This document shows, piece after piece, positions 37,597 through 50,500 of a stretch of DNA of 64,000 nt. Source of the stretch: Pterois miles (taxonomy: Eukaryota; Chordata; Actinopteri; Perciformes; Scorpaenidae); the NCBI GenBank assembly GCA_947000775.1, contig CAMQGK010000171.1, forward strand, positions 546,001 to 610,000, in the 5' to 3' direction. Within the stretch, counting starts at the first letter, position 1; each line of letters starts with the position of its first letter. The notes below the pieces were generated by a model. The model was not told the origin of the DNA, searched no databases, and was given only the letters and a program-made list of their open reading frames with translations. The translations under genes were made by a program, and so were the position numbers.

Positions 37597-37937
37597 GGGC
37601 TGGGCGATAGGGGGATTATCAAATATCACAATGTTTTTGACCAAATACCTTGATATCAGTACTGAGACTGTATCGTAAGGTTGACTGCTTTTACAAATAT
37701 TTAGAAAAATACATTTTTGATAAATAATTGTCAGTAGTGTGGCTTTAACGACCAAGTGGGTAAAGGCAAATAATGGAACAGCTACAAGTCAATTTCAATA
37801 AATTACATCACTTTACTGTAATGCAACCTTTAAACCAGGAAAAGACAACACTTTTGCCATACTACAATTTCCAAAATCTGAGCCAATATCTCGTCTCCTA
37901 TCACAATATCAATATGATATTTATATACTGCCCAGCA
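37597..37937. mobile_element. MITE
   Basis: Inverted ends GGGCTGGGCGATAG and atactgcccagc; inside are mirrored words (tatcacaatgttt / tcacaatatcaatatgatat). A familiar teleost miniature element of about 340 bp, noncoding. Confidence 0.6.
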
Positions 37938-39659
37938 TTACTTCATAATTGCATACTTCTAGGCAAGGCCAGATTACCAGCCTGCAAAAACTGGAAAAAA
38001 AACATCCTTACAGATTGATCCTGACAGGCTGTTAGGTATTTTAGCCTATATTTTTTTCCTATATGTAAAATCTTTACCTAAAAAGTAACAAGACAATATT
38101 GGGGTCACATAATTGCAGTTAGGCAAAATGTACAATATTACCCTGTGAAATGCAGTGGAGTAGAAGTAGGAAGTGAGTTATTTTCCATCACTGTCTGCAC
38201 GTGATATAAAAGAAACCAGGAAATATCACCCATCAGTGCCACATTTAAATTTAGCGACTACAGAGTTTTTAATCATATTCCCCTGGTGGTGGATGAACAA
38301 TGTAAGCCATGTGAGGAGTAAAAGCAGAAAATACCAAACAAAACAAAAAAAAATTTCCACCATATCCTGTCCCAAGCAAGCACGGAAAGGAGTCATGGCA
38401 GTGGAGGAGTGAAGGAATGAAAACAATAGGGACCTGTCATTCTTCAGAGATGAGGGAATAACAAATTCTCCCTGCAGCACAGACACACTGGATCCCCCCC
38501 ACGCCGTTATCTGTGGCGATGACGTGAGGAACAGCCGGCTCTTCTGGAGAAGTGTGTGAAAGGGGAAAGGTCCTCCAAGCCCGGGTTTTCCTGCTCCCCA
38601 TTGTCTGCCTGACAACCTGCTTCACTGGAAAATAAAGTAATTTATGAAAGGCATGTTAGAGTGACAGAAAAATGAGTGACTATCGTGGCTTAGGACAGAC
38701 ATCGGATCAACTTCTGAACAAAAACAGGAAACCAAACGGTCGAAGACTGAGATAAAAACACCTGTTAAGATAACTGAGCAGACACATTTAGGGAGACACA
38801 GGAAAATATATCTTTAGCACTGAAGTAATATTCATGCCATAGGTGGATAACAGATAACAGAAGTTGTGATAACTGTTTAACATGAGAGATGATGATGAAG
38901 CTCCAAAGCAGAAAATAATCATCAAAGCTGACACTTGGATTTTAATATGTATAAAAAAATGAAACTACTCTCTACCCTCATGGACCACAGCAGCTTTTAA
39001 GCAAGGCCTTTGAACTCAGATCTCAAGGGACGTTGCTGCCATCTCCTGACAAACGCATAGAAGAAACACAATGAAAATGATACATGATTCAACATGCCTT
39101 TCTTTAATATCCAGAAACGGCTTCAAAAATGCTCATCTGTACAATGTGTTTCAAGTGCAGTTAGACTGGCAGTAAGAGGGGCTTTTTTTTAATGTACAAT
39201 CAATCCATCAATACCACATTGAGATAACTGTCAAAAGAGGGACCATTTCTGCGTTACTGTACATTCCTTCATTGTCTGCTTAAAAGTGACAAATGAACTG
39301 TAGATTAAAAACAACCCTTTAAAAAGACAGAACACAGTAAAACAGGCAACAAACGGTGGAAATAACCAACTAAAAGGGAAGGCAACATAACAGAAGTTGT
39401 GACCTCTGTGATACTGTACGTCGTATTAGTTTGTCTCAAGCTATCATAAGGGGCTCATACTGATTTCATCCATTAATACAGACAGATCAGTGGGCTAAGA
39501 TTTGCAAGAAAAAAACACTGAGGGAGTGAACTGAATAAACTCTGATGCTTTAATCATCTTCCTTTATCCCTTTCTATTTGTGTCCTGCTCTTGAACTCAC
39601 TGACATCCACTTCATCCCCAGGACACCTCCAGCAGTTTTACAGCTAACAGCCAGGTCAT
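37938..39659. other. Spacer between PLVAP and BABAM1, no gene supported
   Basis: A 129-codon - strand frame at 38226-38615 is not recognised and lacks splice or family support. The stretch 38400-38630 is more GC-rich than its surroundings and could be a regulatory element, but nothing specific is seen. Confidence 0.35.
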
Positions 39660-39665
39660 TTTATT
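39660..39665 (-). terminator. Candidate BABAM1 polyadenylation signal
   Basis: Plus-strand tttatt, i.e. AATAAA on the - strand, about 266 bp past the BABAM1 stop. Positional inference. Confidence 0.35.
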
Positions 39666-39930
39666 ACTTCCGCAGCTTACAATGATCAGTGACTCCTTCA
39701 TTCTTCTATGGAAACACAATGACTGAGTTACCAGTAACCTGCTGAAACACTCTTCTTCCCTCAGAGCTACACCTGGTTTTCACAAATGTTCTTAGAAATC
39801 GATGCTCTAAAGCTGTTAATGGAAAAAAAACTCCCTCTGTAATAAGATTTACTTGCAAACCCTCTGCCCCTTTCTGATAAACTATAGTGTGTAAATTTCA
39901 CAGAGCAGTGCTTTATGAGTGCGCCCTGTT

Positions 39931-42900
39931 TTACACCGTTGCCTCAATGTCCTGGGGCTCTTCGCCCTCCAGCAGGCTGTACGACGCGTGGCTCTGGAAA
40001 GGTCTCTGTAAAGGGTGAGCCAGAAGTTTGGCCATGCAGTTGTGCAGCTCAATGGCGGGTCCACTCAGGGAAACCTCGAAGCGATAGCACATGCCCTTTG
40101 AGTCCAGGTTGCAGAAAGAGGTGTAGTTGTCCTGGAGAAAGAAAACATACCACATAGTTAAATTGAAATGAAATTAAAGTTAAATTGAACCTCGGAGGTT
40201 CAGCACCGGCACGTACGCTATTCTACGTCAGCATCGTCAGGTCATTTCCCGGGGCTAAAGCCACAAATGTCTTGAGTGTACACCTGAATATAATTATAAA
40301 TTCTGTGAAGCTGCGTGTGAATGTGCGATAGACTTCATATGAAAACTGACTGTCAAAGCACATGCAGGTCTCGAAATCATCTGTAAGTGTGTCCAGGCAT
40401 TCAGATGCTTTACTTTTACACTACAGATGAAAAATACATTACAAAATGAGCTAAAATGGAAAACAACTCATTTTACTATAGTTGAAAACTACTCTGAACA
40501 CACTTAAGAGACAGACAGACGATGATGATGATGATGGAGAGGTAAACAGTACACGCACTACACCACATGATCTGCTGTATATCTGAAATATGTGTGCATG
40601 TGAGAGATATACTGTATGTACTCAAACTATTAGGGGAGAGAACACTTTTCAGAAAAACACCATTTTAAAAGATAACGTTAGAGACAGAAACTACTTTCTG
40701 CTGCTATCAACAACTCACAAGAGTTCAATCAATATCAGCTGTCATTTTGTACAAACGTGGAACGACAACATTACTTTTGACCCTGTCATTAAGGATGAAA
40801 ATAACACAACCGTAAAACTTGAATTGTTCATATTATTCTTGTTTTTTATGAATCATGTCTGACAATATGTTATTGTTAATATGCGATTACAAACATGTCC
40901 TTTATCTTGATTAAGAAAAATTTGAAATTTCATTACAACTGAATTTCAATTTCACTGAACGTTTTACAACAACAGTATGAGGAGCATAACAGTGATTCAG
41001 ATTCAGACAATTATTGATAATAACATTCATTTCCTTGTTAGACGCTGCAGTAATAATGAAAGAAACATGTTACCGTCGTCCTGACTGTGACTCCTGATGG
41101 TTGAACCTGACTTGACGCTATACTGAAACACTGATATGTCAAACTTCAGGATGTGTTAAAGTACTAAATAATCTGTCAAATGATCATGACTATGATTCAT
41201 GAAACAATAAAGGCAACTTTAACACACAGAGACAGTTTGACGTATCCATGAGATATTTCACAGTTCTGGTTAGTGCTGCGTGCTGTACAGGCTGATGTAG
41301 TTCGGCACATCAGACTCACGTGCGTTCGGAGAAAAACGGCGTGTTACTTTAGTCCTAGCGATACCTTTGTGCTGGCTTTCCCATATTCAAGTAAAAGTAC
41401 ATATACGTATTCAAAACACTTAAAAAACAAAAATAAAGGTCAAGGTCAAGCTCATTATGCAGAATGGTTCATTTCAAAATAATATATATTACTGGATTAT
41501 AATTATTGATGCATTAATGTGTTCATCACTTTAATATTGCAGCTAGTAAAGGTGGAGCTAATTACTATATACTACTGGGTAGTTTAATCTATAATAATAC
41601 ATCATATTCTATTATTTAGTTATATTTTGTATTACCGTACTAATCTCAATCTGCAAAGTAACTAAAGTTATTAAGTAAATGTAGTGGAGTAAAAGTATAA
41701 ATTTACTCCTGAGACATATACAGTGGTATAAAATGGAAATACTCAAGGTACAAATTACAAGTAATGCAAAATGGTAGCCTACTTAAGTATAGTACTTGAG
41801 TAAATGTAGTTGGTTACATTCCACCATTGTTAAATTAATTTAGAGTAAGAAATGTTTTTCCATCTCTAGTCAATGAAGTTGTGAATTATTATATTATTAT
41901 TAACAACAATTATTAACAATTACTAGACCTACATTTTTTTAACATCACATTCATAATTAAAGTGGAAAATAAACAAGTTTTTGTGGTACATATTTCAGTT
42001 TTTCATTGATTAAGACATTTACTATGAATGTAAATATGGTACCAGAGTGGATTCAAAAATCCAAAATTTCCTGATCCTCTGGACTCCTCTACTGAAACCA
42101 CAGAGCCCCACATACGAGATCACAATGAACCCCGGCACATAAGTGAAATGCAGCACCAGGGATATACGTAGATCATATCATTGTGTGAAAAACTGTTCTG
42201 TTAAGTGAGTTTTCACAGCATCCCTCCACACTCTTCAAACATACTGTAGTGAAATGGACAGAAGTACTTAAATGAATTTACCACAAATACAGAAGGTACA
42301 AAGCCCCCGAGAGATCACGGTGGGACTTTTTGAACTTTCCGATCTATTTTTTGAGCTCCCCCTGATCCATAAGAAATGTTTGATTTTCCCTGACATATAC
42401 TTGGTATGTTTTTTATTTTTTTAGAATCAATAATCAATAGGGTGAAAGAAAATATCACTATACAAGGATGGCATTATCATGTTTTTCGATACTGTATCAA
42501 TTTTTAATTAACCTCTTAAAAATCTAACGGCCTGCTGGCGGATCTGGCTGCTATTCTGTCTTTTGGAGGTGGTACGGGCATAGTTTTAAAGCTAGAGTGA
42601 AGGTACCTATCCCAACCTAAGGACCCCATTGGTACAATCAGACTTCTTTTTGCAAGCAGGTGTTGCCCCCTGCTGGTTATTAGAAAGAATACAAGTTTAA
42701 GCCACTTCTGCATTGGTTTCACTTTTCAGAATCAGAGGTTGCTGCCTGATCGGGGGGATCAAAACGTATATTGTGTGGTAACATAAAATATTACAAGGGA
42801 ATACAAAAGTATTTCTTTGAAAACATTCCCACTTTGACCTTTCAGAAGCTCCGTAGGAGGGTCTCTAAAACAGACCAGAAATAGGTTGGTATTAATACCA

Positions 42901-44979
42901 GATGTGTAACTGAAGTTTTTCTGTACTACTGGGATATACTTAATGATACACCACAGCAAACAAACTACAGCGTACATCCTGAAACACAATAAAAATTAAT
43001 CATTGTGTCATCATAATCAGCTGAGTCACTCACCCTCCAGCTGGTCTCGTCCCCCTGCTCCTCCACCCCGTTGTGCAGGTAGACCACATCAAAGAAAAAA
43101 TACGGAGACTGCAGCATTTTCTGTGGCAGGACACCGGAAGAAGAAACACTTTCACTTCAATGTAAAGCTAATGCACTGCTCAAAGCAGCCAACAACTTAC
43201 TCAAGAGGGAGATCAAATTCACACTAAAAACAAATGTACCGACTCAAGTACAACCTGGAAAAGGGATAATGCAGCATTTGTCATACTTACGTTAACAGCC
43301 TCTGAAGGGTTAAACTGAAGCTGTCCTGCATGGCGGCTGTAGATGAGCACAGTCCGTACCACATATGGAGGAGGGACGGTCTGAACATTGTCCATCGATG
43401 GCAGCTCAATCTTCTGACGACTATGACGACAAGAGAAGAGATGACCTTCAGTAAACACTTCTATGTAACGTTTAATGTATTTTAAGAGACTACGGCTGCA
43501 ACTAACAATTACTTTCATGGTTGAGCAATCTGTTGATTATTTTCCCGATTAATTGATTAGATGTTTGGTCTATAAAATGTCAGTAAATTGCGAAAATGTT
43601 GATCAGTGCTTCCCAAAGCCCAGGATGACGTCCTCAAATGTCTTATTTTGTCCACAACTCAAAGATATTTAGTTTACTGTCATAAGGGAGTAACGAAACC
43701 TGAAAATATTCACATTTAAGAAACTGGAATCAGAGAATTTGACTTTTCTTTAAAAAAAAAAAAAATTACTCAAACCGATTATCAAAATGGTTGGCGTTTA
43801 ATTTAATAGCTGACAACAAACTGATGTCAGCTATTGTCAATTAAGTGTTGCAGCTCTATAAGAGACCAAAATGGTTTATAGTCAGACAATACTTACATTA
43901 CATTAAGAAGATCTTCAAGGTCTACAGATGACAGTTAAGGCTGAAACTAGAATTTATTTAATGTCCTTTGTATCACTTCATGGGTGGAAATTTATTTCTG
44001 TTGTTTAACAGTTAGTTTAGAATGAAAGGATACTGAAGGACTCGCACACATTGGTCTCAAGGTCATACAAACAACTGCACAGCTCCCTGGGGTCAGAGGT
44101 GAAGCCTGACAACTACACAAATGCATTAGAAGAGGAAAAAGAAGACAGTATTCATAAACATTTTGCACAGATACACTGCATAAAGATTAAGGTAATCATG
44201 TACTCACCCACAGAGCGTCATCATTGACTACTACCAGGGCAAACTCATGGCGCTTGTCAATCTTATGTTTAGTTCTGACAAACATCTCAATCATCTTCTG
44301 GGATATGTTCAGGGCATTTGTTTTAGACCTAAATGGCGAGACAGTTAAATTAGGCAGTGATGACAAATGTAATACAGCACTTAGGATTTATTTTACTGTA
44401 GCTTACCCATTGAAAGACTCCAACTTTGGCAAAGACATCTCTTCAGAAAGATCTAAGCAGATGATCTGCAATGAGGAACACCAGCTAGAATAAGCCTTAA
44501 GGTGAAAGTAAGGCTTAATTTTCATGTAAAGAACTGTAATTTGGGCCTACCACTTTCTCTGGACAGTTGACACGGGGAACTCTGAGCTGGTACTCTGCTG
44601 GTGGAGGGATGGGAGTTGTCAATGTGGGCTGCTGCTGTGTGGGCTTCGGTCTGTCTTTGGCTGCAACGACAGTGGTGGATAGTGGCACTGTGGCACTGGC
44701 TGCAGCCGCCGCTGCTGCAACAGGGGCTACAGCCTGAGCTGCAGCCGCTGACACAGTTGTGGTGGTGGAGCTGGGAGGACTGTCACTGGTCGAAGCCTCG
44801 CCTTCGCCCTCAACACGACTCCCAACAGCGGGCTGAGATATGTTTGAGTTGCTGTTTCCTCCGAGGCTGCCCGTACTGCTGCGACGGTCCTCAGCACCCT
44901 CAGGGTTGGAGCGCGTCCGAGGCCGCAGCTCCACCAGATGCTCCTCTCCATCTGCTGGGCCTGGTTCTGGCGTCTCCAT
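39931..44979 (-). CDS. babam1: BABAM1 (MERIT40/NBA1), BRCA1-A and BRISC complex subunit
   Basis: Eight coding exons on the - strand: 44979-44551, 44465-44407, 44328-44208, 44112-44034, 43921-43897, 43420-43291, 43120-43034, 40131-39931 (stop 39933-39931). All are GT-AG and the phases agree, giving 376 residues against 329 in human. The protein scaffolds the K63-deubiquitinase BRCC36 in the nuclear BRCA1-A complex (DNA damage) and cytosolic BRISC. Seen: N-terminal RPRTRSNPEGAED matching human, then an extra Ser/Thr/Ala-rich stretch with an Ala tract at residues 78-95. The VWA-like domain begins around CPEKVIICLDLSEEMSLPKL (its DxSxx motif is DLSEE) and runs through VVVNDDALWLSGFTSDPREL and VQTVPPPYVVRT to SPYFFFDVVYLHNG. 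The C-terminus is HNCMAKLLAHPLQRP...ATV, matching human. The gene is divergent from USHBP1. Confidence 0.96.
41370..41835. repeat. Teleost dispersed repeat in the BABAM1 last intron
   Basis: Contains ttcaagtaaaagtacatata, taaatgtagtggagtaaaag, ggaaatactcaaggtacaaa and acttgagtaaatgtagttgg, the same family as 33115-33365 in the opposite orientation. The remainder of the intron (40132-43033) shows no exon. Confidence 0.6.
42500..42740. repeat. Teleost dispersed repeat fragment
   Basis: Words ggtgttgccccctgctggtt, gccacttctgcattggtttc and caatcagacttctttttgca resemble the inverse of the repeat at 52170-52760 (aagtgaagccaatgttgaag, agccagcaggaggcgactcc, aaagaagtctgattatatag). The two are therefore copies of one family. 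Confidence 0.55.
43494..43856. mobile_element. MITE-like repeat in BABAM1 intron
   Basis: Inverted ends ggctgcaactaac and agtgttgcagctc. The inside has gattattttcccgattaatt and ggtctataaaatgtcagtaa, a very common teleost element. It lies between the 25-nt microexon and the next exon. Confidence 0.65.
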
Positions 44980-45619
44980 GGATACACAAGTTGCTAAGAA
45001 AGTGGAGATGATGAATTTGAATTAGCCATGAAGAAAAACTATTATCACATTTACAGACAGAACCCTGCTAACACTTACTTGTAGTTGGCATCCATTGATA
45101 TTAAAATGTCATACAACACAAATTCACCAGGCAATCTTAAAACACGCCTCTCCGAAAATACCAGCAACAATTGCAAGTACAATGCAGATGTATAAATCCA
45201 AAAAAAAATCAAAACAATAGCTACTTTAAAAGTTTCACACAGTTCGTACAATGGGCACTAGAACGTTACATGAATCCCAGAATTACCCCACTTTCTGTGC
45301 TAACTTTATGATCGTATTTATAGTTTCAAAATCACGTCAAATAACTACACAATAAAGCTGAGTTTCTGTCCCATGAACGAAAAGTGCAGTGTAACTAACT
45401 GGTGAAGCAAACACTGAGGTGTCTTAGCCAAACAGTATGGATAGTGTAATTAGAAATGCATCCAGAAAACCCGACAGTAAGTCCAGGTAGCTGACTGACA
45501 CAGGTGATGTTTGATTACAGCGCAGTAGCTGTTAGCATTAGCTTCAACAGAAATTAGAGAAAAACAGACGAGTAGAGACGTATTAAATATTCAATGTTTA
45601 AATGTTCAGGTATACTTAC

Positions 45620-45745
45620 GTGATAAGTAACTGCAAAACGTCTAGGACTGAAATAACGTAAACCTCATTGAAAACTGCAAAGTATTTCAACGACGAGCTA
45701 ACATCCCAACATTTGTTTGGATCGGCAACTTCCTTACCGGAAATG
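45620..45745 (-). other. Probable noncoding first exon of BABAM1
   Basis: A - strand donor TATCAC|GTAAGT at 45620/45619 is followed by an acceptor ttcttag (ending 44993-44999) about 20 bp before the ATG at 44979. Together these imply an untranslated first exon. The upstream limit is a guess from the promoter motifs just beyond it. Confidence 0.55.
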
Positions 45746-45792
45746 ATTAAAACCGGAACCGCGAAGTGACGTGGCATTATGGGTAATGTAGT
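45727..45792 (-). promoter_or_regulatory. BABAM1 promoter elements: ZNF143-like, CRE-like and ETS-like sites
   Basis: On the - strand ACTACATTACCCATAATGC (45792-45774) closely matches the ZNF143 site ACTACAnnTCCCA type. Directly next to it is a CRE/bZIP-like TGACGTGG on the + strand (45767-45774). Two CCGGAA ETS-type sites lie at 45738-45743 and 45753-45758 and a further aacttcct at 45727. This mix is typical of TATA-less housekeeping promoters. Confidence 0.6.
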
Positions 45793-45904
45793 TTAATGAG
45801 GAGGATACGTTTTCCGCCTTTTTTTCTTCCTCTTTTCATTGTGGAAATGTGGTGTAATTATAGTCGTATCAAAATAAAAATAAAAAATAAAGTCCTCCAT
45901 GAAT

Positions 45905-46690
45905 GTTATGAATATATACTTCAAGTTTATGTGATGTAAACTTAAGTATAGTTCAAGTCTAATCCCAAGTATATTTTATGTAATAAGTATACTTGGGATA
46001 TTAACGCAATGTTAATGTTCTAGTAGTATATTTGGAAGTGTACTACTTCAATGTCTTGGGGTTGGCCCACTTTGTAGTTTATAAAACTACATTTTAAAGT
46101 ATACTTTAAATGTAAGAGTAGTGAACTTTGAGTACACAGCTAGTTCACATTCAAGTTGTATTTTGTACTATAATATGAACTATACTACAAGTGAACATAT
46201 AGGTATACTGTTAGTTTAGTAGTTATATAGGCTACTTGTAGCCCACGTTTTAGTTTATGAAAGTCTAATTTAAAGAATACTCTCAGTAAATTACTAGTTT
46301 AGTAGTTTTTACTGCAAGTATATGTGTAAGTTTTCTTTAAGTTAATTTATAGTACTTGGCCCGATACTTATACTTTTCTGTATACTTTTCAGTGTAAGCC
46401 AAGTATACTTGGACTTTTCTGTACACTTGCTAAGTACACTTAGAGTTTTCAGTATACTTGTCAGTATAAGCCAACTATACTTAAGTATGATTTTGTTAAG
46501 TTAATTCCTGAATGCATAAAAAGTAATCCAAAAGCATACTCTTATTTTACATTTTAAAAGAAGTATATTACTACTAATAGAACTATACTATAACTATAAA
46601 TATACTATGACTAATATTACTACTAATACTACTACTAATATATACTACTACTACTAATAGAAGTATACTACTAATAAATCTTCCACTGCA
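45905..46690. repeat. Cluster of AAGTATACTT-type palindromes
   Basis: Many irregularly spaced copies of the self-complementary core AAGTATACTT and variants (agtatacttg, gtatactttaaatg, taagtatactt), AT-rich and noncoding, ending in a stretch of ctactaatag-like trinucleotide repeats (46560-46680). It lies between the divergent BABAM1 and USHBP1 start regions. Confidence 0.7.
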
Positions 46691-46869
46691 TCATATAGTC
46701 TGCATTACTTACTTGAAATACAAAGACTCAACTTGTGTGGTGTTGAATATATGATCTTCTATAATTCATGTTTTGTTTTAGTTGATCAATTGTTTCTGTA
46801 CCAACTCAGTTCTGCTGTCTGGCTTTCAGTGTATGTGTATTATTATAGTGGAAACTGTCTTTGCAGTTG

Positions 46870-47062
46870 TTGTTCTCCTTTCGGCTGCTCCCCTCAGGGG
46901 TCGCCACAGCGAATCATCATAGATTTGCATGATGTTTGGCATGTGTTTACCTTCCTGACGCAACCTTCTGTATATTTATACAGGTTGGGGACCTGAGCAG
47001 CCAGGGATTGAACCACCAACCTTCCGATTGGTGGACAACCTGCTCTGCTCTCTGAGCCATGT
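46870..47062. repeat. Teleost interspersed repeat (SINE-like)
   Basis: Contains ctgctcccctcaggggtcgc, cacagcgaatcatcatagat and gattgaaccaccaaccttcc followed by attggtggacaacctgctct, a familiar teleost repeat. The word gattgaacca resembles a tRNA B box, suggesting a tRNA-derived element. Confidence 0.6.
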
Positions 47063-47561
47063 CTGCTCTGTCTTTGCAGTAAACAGAGATATAAAAAAAC
47101 GCAATTTAACACGTCTCTTAAGTCAGTATCACGGTCCAAATTGACTGTAACTTGATGCATTTTTTGAATTACACAACATCATAGTACTCTCAATTACTAT
47201 GTAAATTGTAATCAATTTTTTTACAGAGCAGCTATGGTATCCAGAGTTTACTCATTGGACTATAGAAAAGGCATGGAAGCTAAATGCGGACAAAACAGGA
47301 AAGGACACAAAGTCACAGGGAATGGGTGGGGATGACTTTCTCAGTGTTTTCCACTTACTTCACTCATCACACTAAACACTGTTGGGCAGACATGCAGAGA
47401 GCAGAACACAGCAGTGATCGACTAATTATTGGAAAATAATTTATAATAACACAAAAACAACAAGACTAAAGAAAACATCCTCTCATTTAGTTAAATGCTT
47501 AATTGTAGGCAGTGAAGAGCCACAACAGGAATCACTGCTGCAGACATAAGGATCAAGAACT

Positions 47562-50500
47562 ATGGAGGTATGTTATGATGAAGTGAAAATACTGTATGTC
47601 ACTTATCATACGGGATGTTGCTTGACTTGGAGCATTACATGTTTATTGGGTAAAATTGACATAAGAATGTAGAGTACTTCAAACTTGTCATCTGTGAAAT
47701 GGCTTGCTAAGATGATGCACTTTGTCCTTAAACAAGATCTACAAACTGAATGATTATACAGAATTACAGCAGAATGTTTCACTGTTTAATGTTTATATGA
47801 GTGATATCCTTCCCACATGAGACATATTCAAATACTCTGGTGAACCTGCCAAAAAACTTGTAAATGTGAGTGTTTAGCTGGTGACCTATCCAGACTGTTT
47901 GTTTTTTGCCCAGCGCATGCTTGAATACCCTTCCTGTGACTCTGAATAGGAAGAGGTGGGTATAGTGATGTATTACTGGCTGGATAAAGAATTTAAAGTA
48001 TGTCACCAACTATCGCCTGCACAATATATAGATAGGCATATCAAACTGTATAATTTTGGCATATTTGGAGGTATTATCTTTAATTTAAAGCACAATAAAA
48101 GAGAAACACGTTGATCAAATTGAATTAAGCTGATATTCTTTGTGCACAACAAAAGATGGTTTGGTCCACAAATATTTGCTAGACAGGAAGCTGGATCTCA
48201 GGATGTTTTAGTTTCCTCCTTTTCCGCTGCTCAATACAATAGCCGCTAAACAGTGCAGCAACAATGTCTGGTTCAAGAGCATGACGCACTGTTTTGCTCA
48301 GTATAATCATGAGCCACTCTTCAATTGAATAATATTATTAACAGGCAGCAACAACATACACATGTGTATTATGTTGGCAAACGAGTAGAACCGAAGGGTA
48401 AACAAGAAGAAATTTGTCAGTTAAAGCTAAAATAATGATTCAGATAAAGTAAATAAATCCAACAATCCAAATATAATTTCATGTGTTTGCAGGATTCCTG
48501 CCTGGTCCGATGTGACAGCCTGGATGCTGGGTCAGGGTGTGACAGGGAGGTGATGACCCCCATTGACCTTATGACCCTTGACCCTGAGGGCTCTGACCCC
48601 ACCGCCAACATGGAGCCTTCGCCAGCAGAACTGGCTCAGTGTGAGGCTGAAGTGGGCACGCTGCTCAGCATCATTGCTGAACTGAACAAAAAGATGGGGT
48701 CATTAAAGGCACCAAGGTAACATCAACCAAGAGGGTAATTAGATTTGTGATTTATGAAACTGTGACACTGATAGGAGCCATAAAATTGATCTGAATGAAT
48801 AGATTTTGGTTCCCTCCAAATATACATTTTGGTGGACCTGTGTGTTGTTTGTTCTTACATACTTTATCATCAGTAAATTACATATGAGTCTTCTTATCTC
48901 AAAATAAACAGCAGTATTTAGGGGCAAAAATGTTAATTCTGCTGGTGTTCTGCAGTGAACCAGACCTGAGACCACCAGGACCATCCAGGCCTCTGGTTCC
49001 AGACCTCCTGTCCCACAGATTAACCAGAAGCAGCCCAGAGAGGAAGACTGCTGCCACATCTAAACCTCCACTGACTGACCGAGGTTGGCATCGACACAAC
49101 TCACATAACTATGTTTTTGTCCAGTAGAGTGAATCTTTTGGATGTTTTGCACCTGTACTGCATGTGGCTGATCTTTCCTCCAACCAGGTCGGACAATAAC
49201 GTGTCCAGAAGAACTACTGACGTATTATTCAAATTTTAAATAGTTACACTGTAGTACACAGTCAGCTAGAAAGTTAAAGAAACTATTCTATTATTTCTAG
49301 TATGGTAGGATATCAAACTTTTTCTTATTATTAATTATATTTCAAGTATTACAATACGCTGTCCATAGAAATATATTTCATATGATCACATTAAAAAAAT
49401 GATCATTTTAACCTCTTGCATTGACATATGAAACAATAACAAACATAACTAGAAAGGAAAACACTAAACAAAAAGCAACACAGATAATATTGAAGTGTAC
49501 GAGGGAGATGTAAACTTTAAACCAATATATTTACCTAAATATTAAACCACCTTATTTTTATTTCCAAGTATTTTCCAATTACTTGAGAGGAGCTTTTTGG
49601 TTAGTTGCTATTTTAGAGACAGACTCAAAGACATTGTAGTTCGACTGAAATCAGGCAGATTTTAGGAGTGATCTGAAACACACTGGCCTCGTGGATGTGA
49701 TATTTGCCAGACAAATATGCTTGAGAGCATTGTTCACAGATTATGAGCCTATATTACAATCCAGAAACAACATCAGCCATGTCTTATAATACTGGTGTCA
49801 ATCTACTGAAACTTAACTTAGAAAAAAGTATAAAATTATTTCACTCCAGCATTCTTGACAGTAAGTACGCTCATAGAAGAAGTGAGAAATGAAAAATGTA
49901 CAGAGAGATATATCTGCTTTAAATGTATGCATTTTTTTCAGAGGTAGTATCTATGTAATAGTTTCATGTAAATTTCTTTTATTTTAATTGAAATGAGGAG
50001 TTTATTATGGTCTGACCAAACTTCCTCTGCTGAGATTTCTGAAAAAGTAGATTTGGAAACAACTCTAACAACTCTGCACTGAGGTCAGTATTTTTTCTGA
50101 GATGCTGATTATCATGACCAGATAGGTCTTTCTCACAAAATTAAGAGCTTTCTCCACTCAATGGGCCACATAACAATGTCCTTTTACAGAGAAAAAGTAA
50201 CTTTGGTGATATAACATTGTTTATATTCATAACCTTATTCTGAATAAAGTCTTCATATCTATAGAAGTTACCTCTACCAGTAAGTACATCTAAAACAAAT
50301 ATTACACCCTTATCAATCCATTCTTAGACTTGTTTCTGCCTCTCTTTATCCAACATGATTAACTGCGCCTCTATTTTTCATCCACTAGGAGGTGGTGGTG
50401 TGGTGTGGACTAAACTCCAGCAGGTTTTATCCTCAGTAGAGGACTCCATCAGCTGTAAACGGTCCTGGGCCGCCCCCATCACTGCTTCAGACAGAGACAA

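Noticed and set aside
38226..38615. 129-codon - strand open frame between PLVAP and BABAM1
   Set aside because: No family resemblance, no plausible splice partners, and no expected gene here by synteny.
44601..45011. 136-codon + strand open frame rich in Trp and Leu
   Set aside because: Antisense of the first BABAM1 coding exon.
48739..49099. - strand open frames opposite USHBP1 exon 48956-49083
   Set aside because: Antisense shadows of that exon and its intron.
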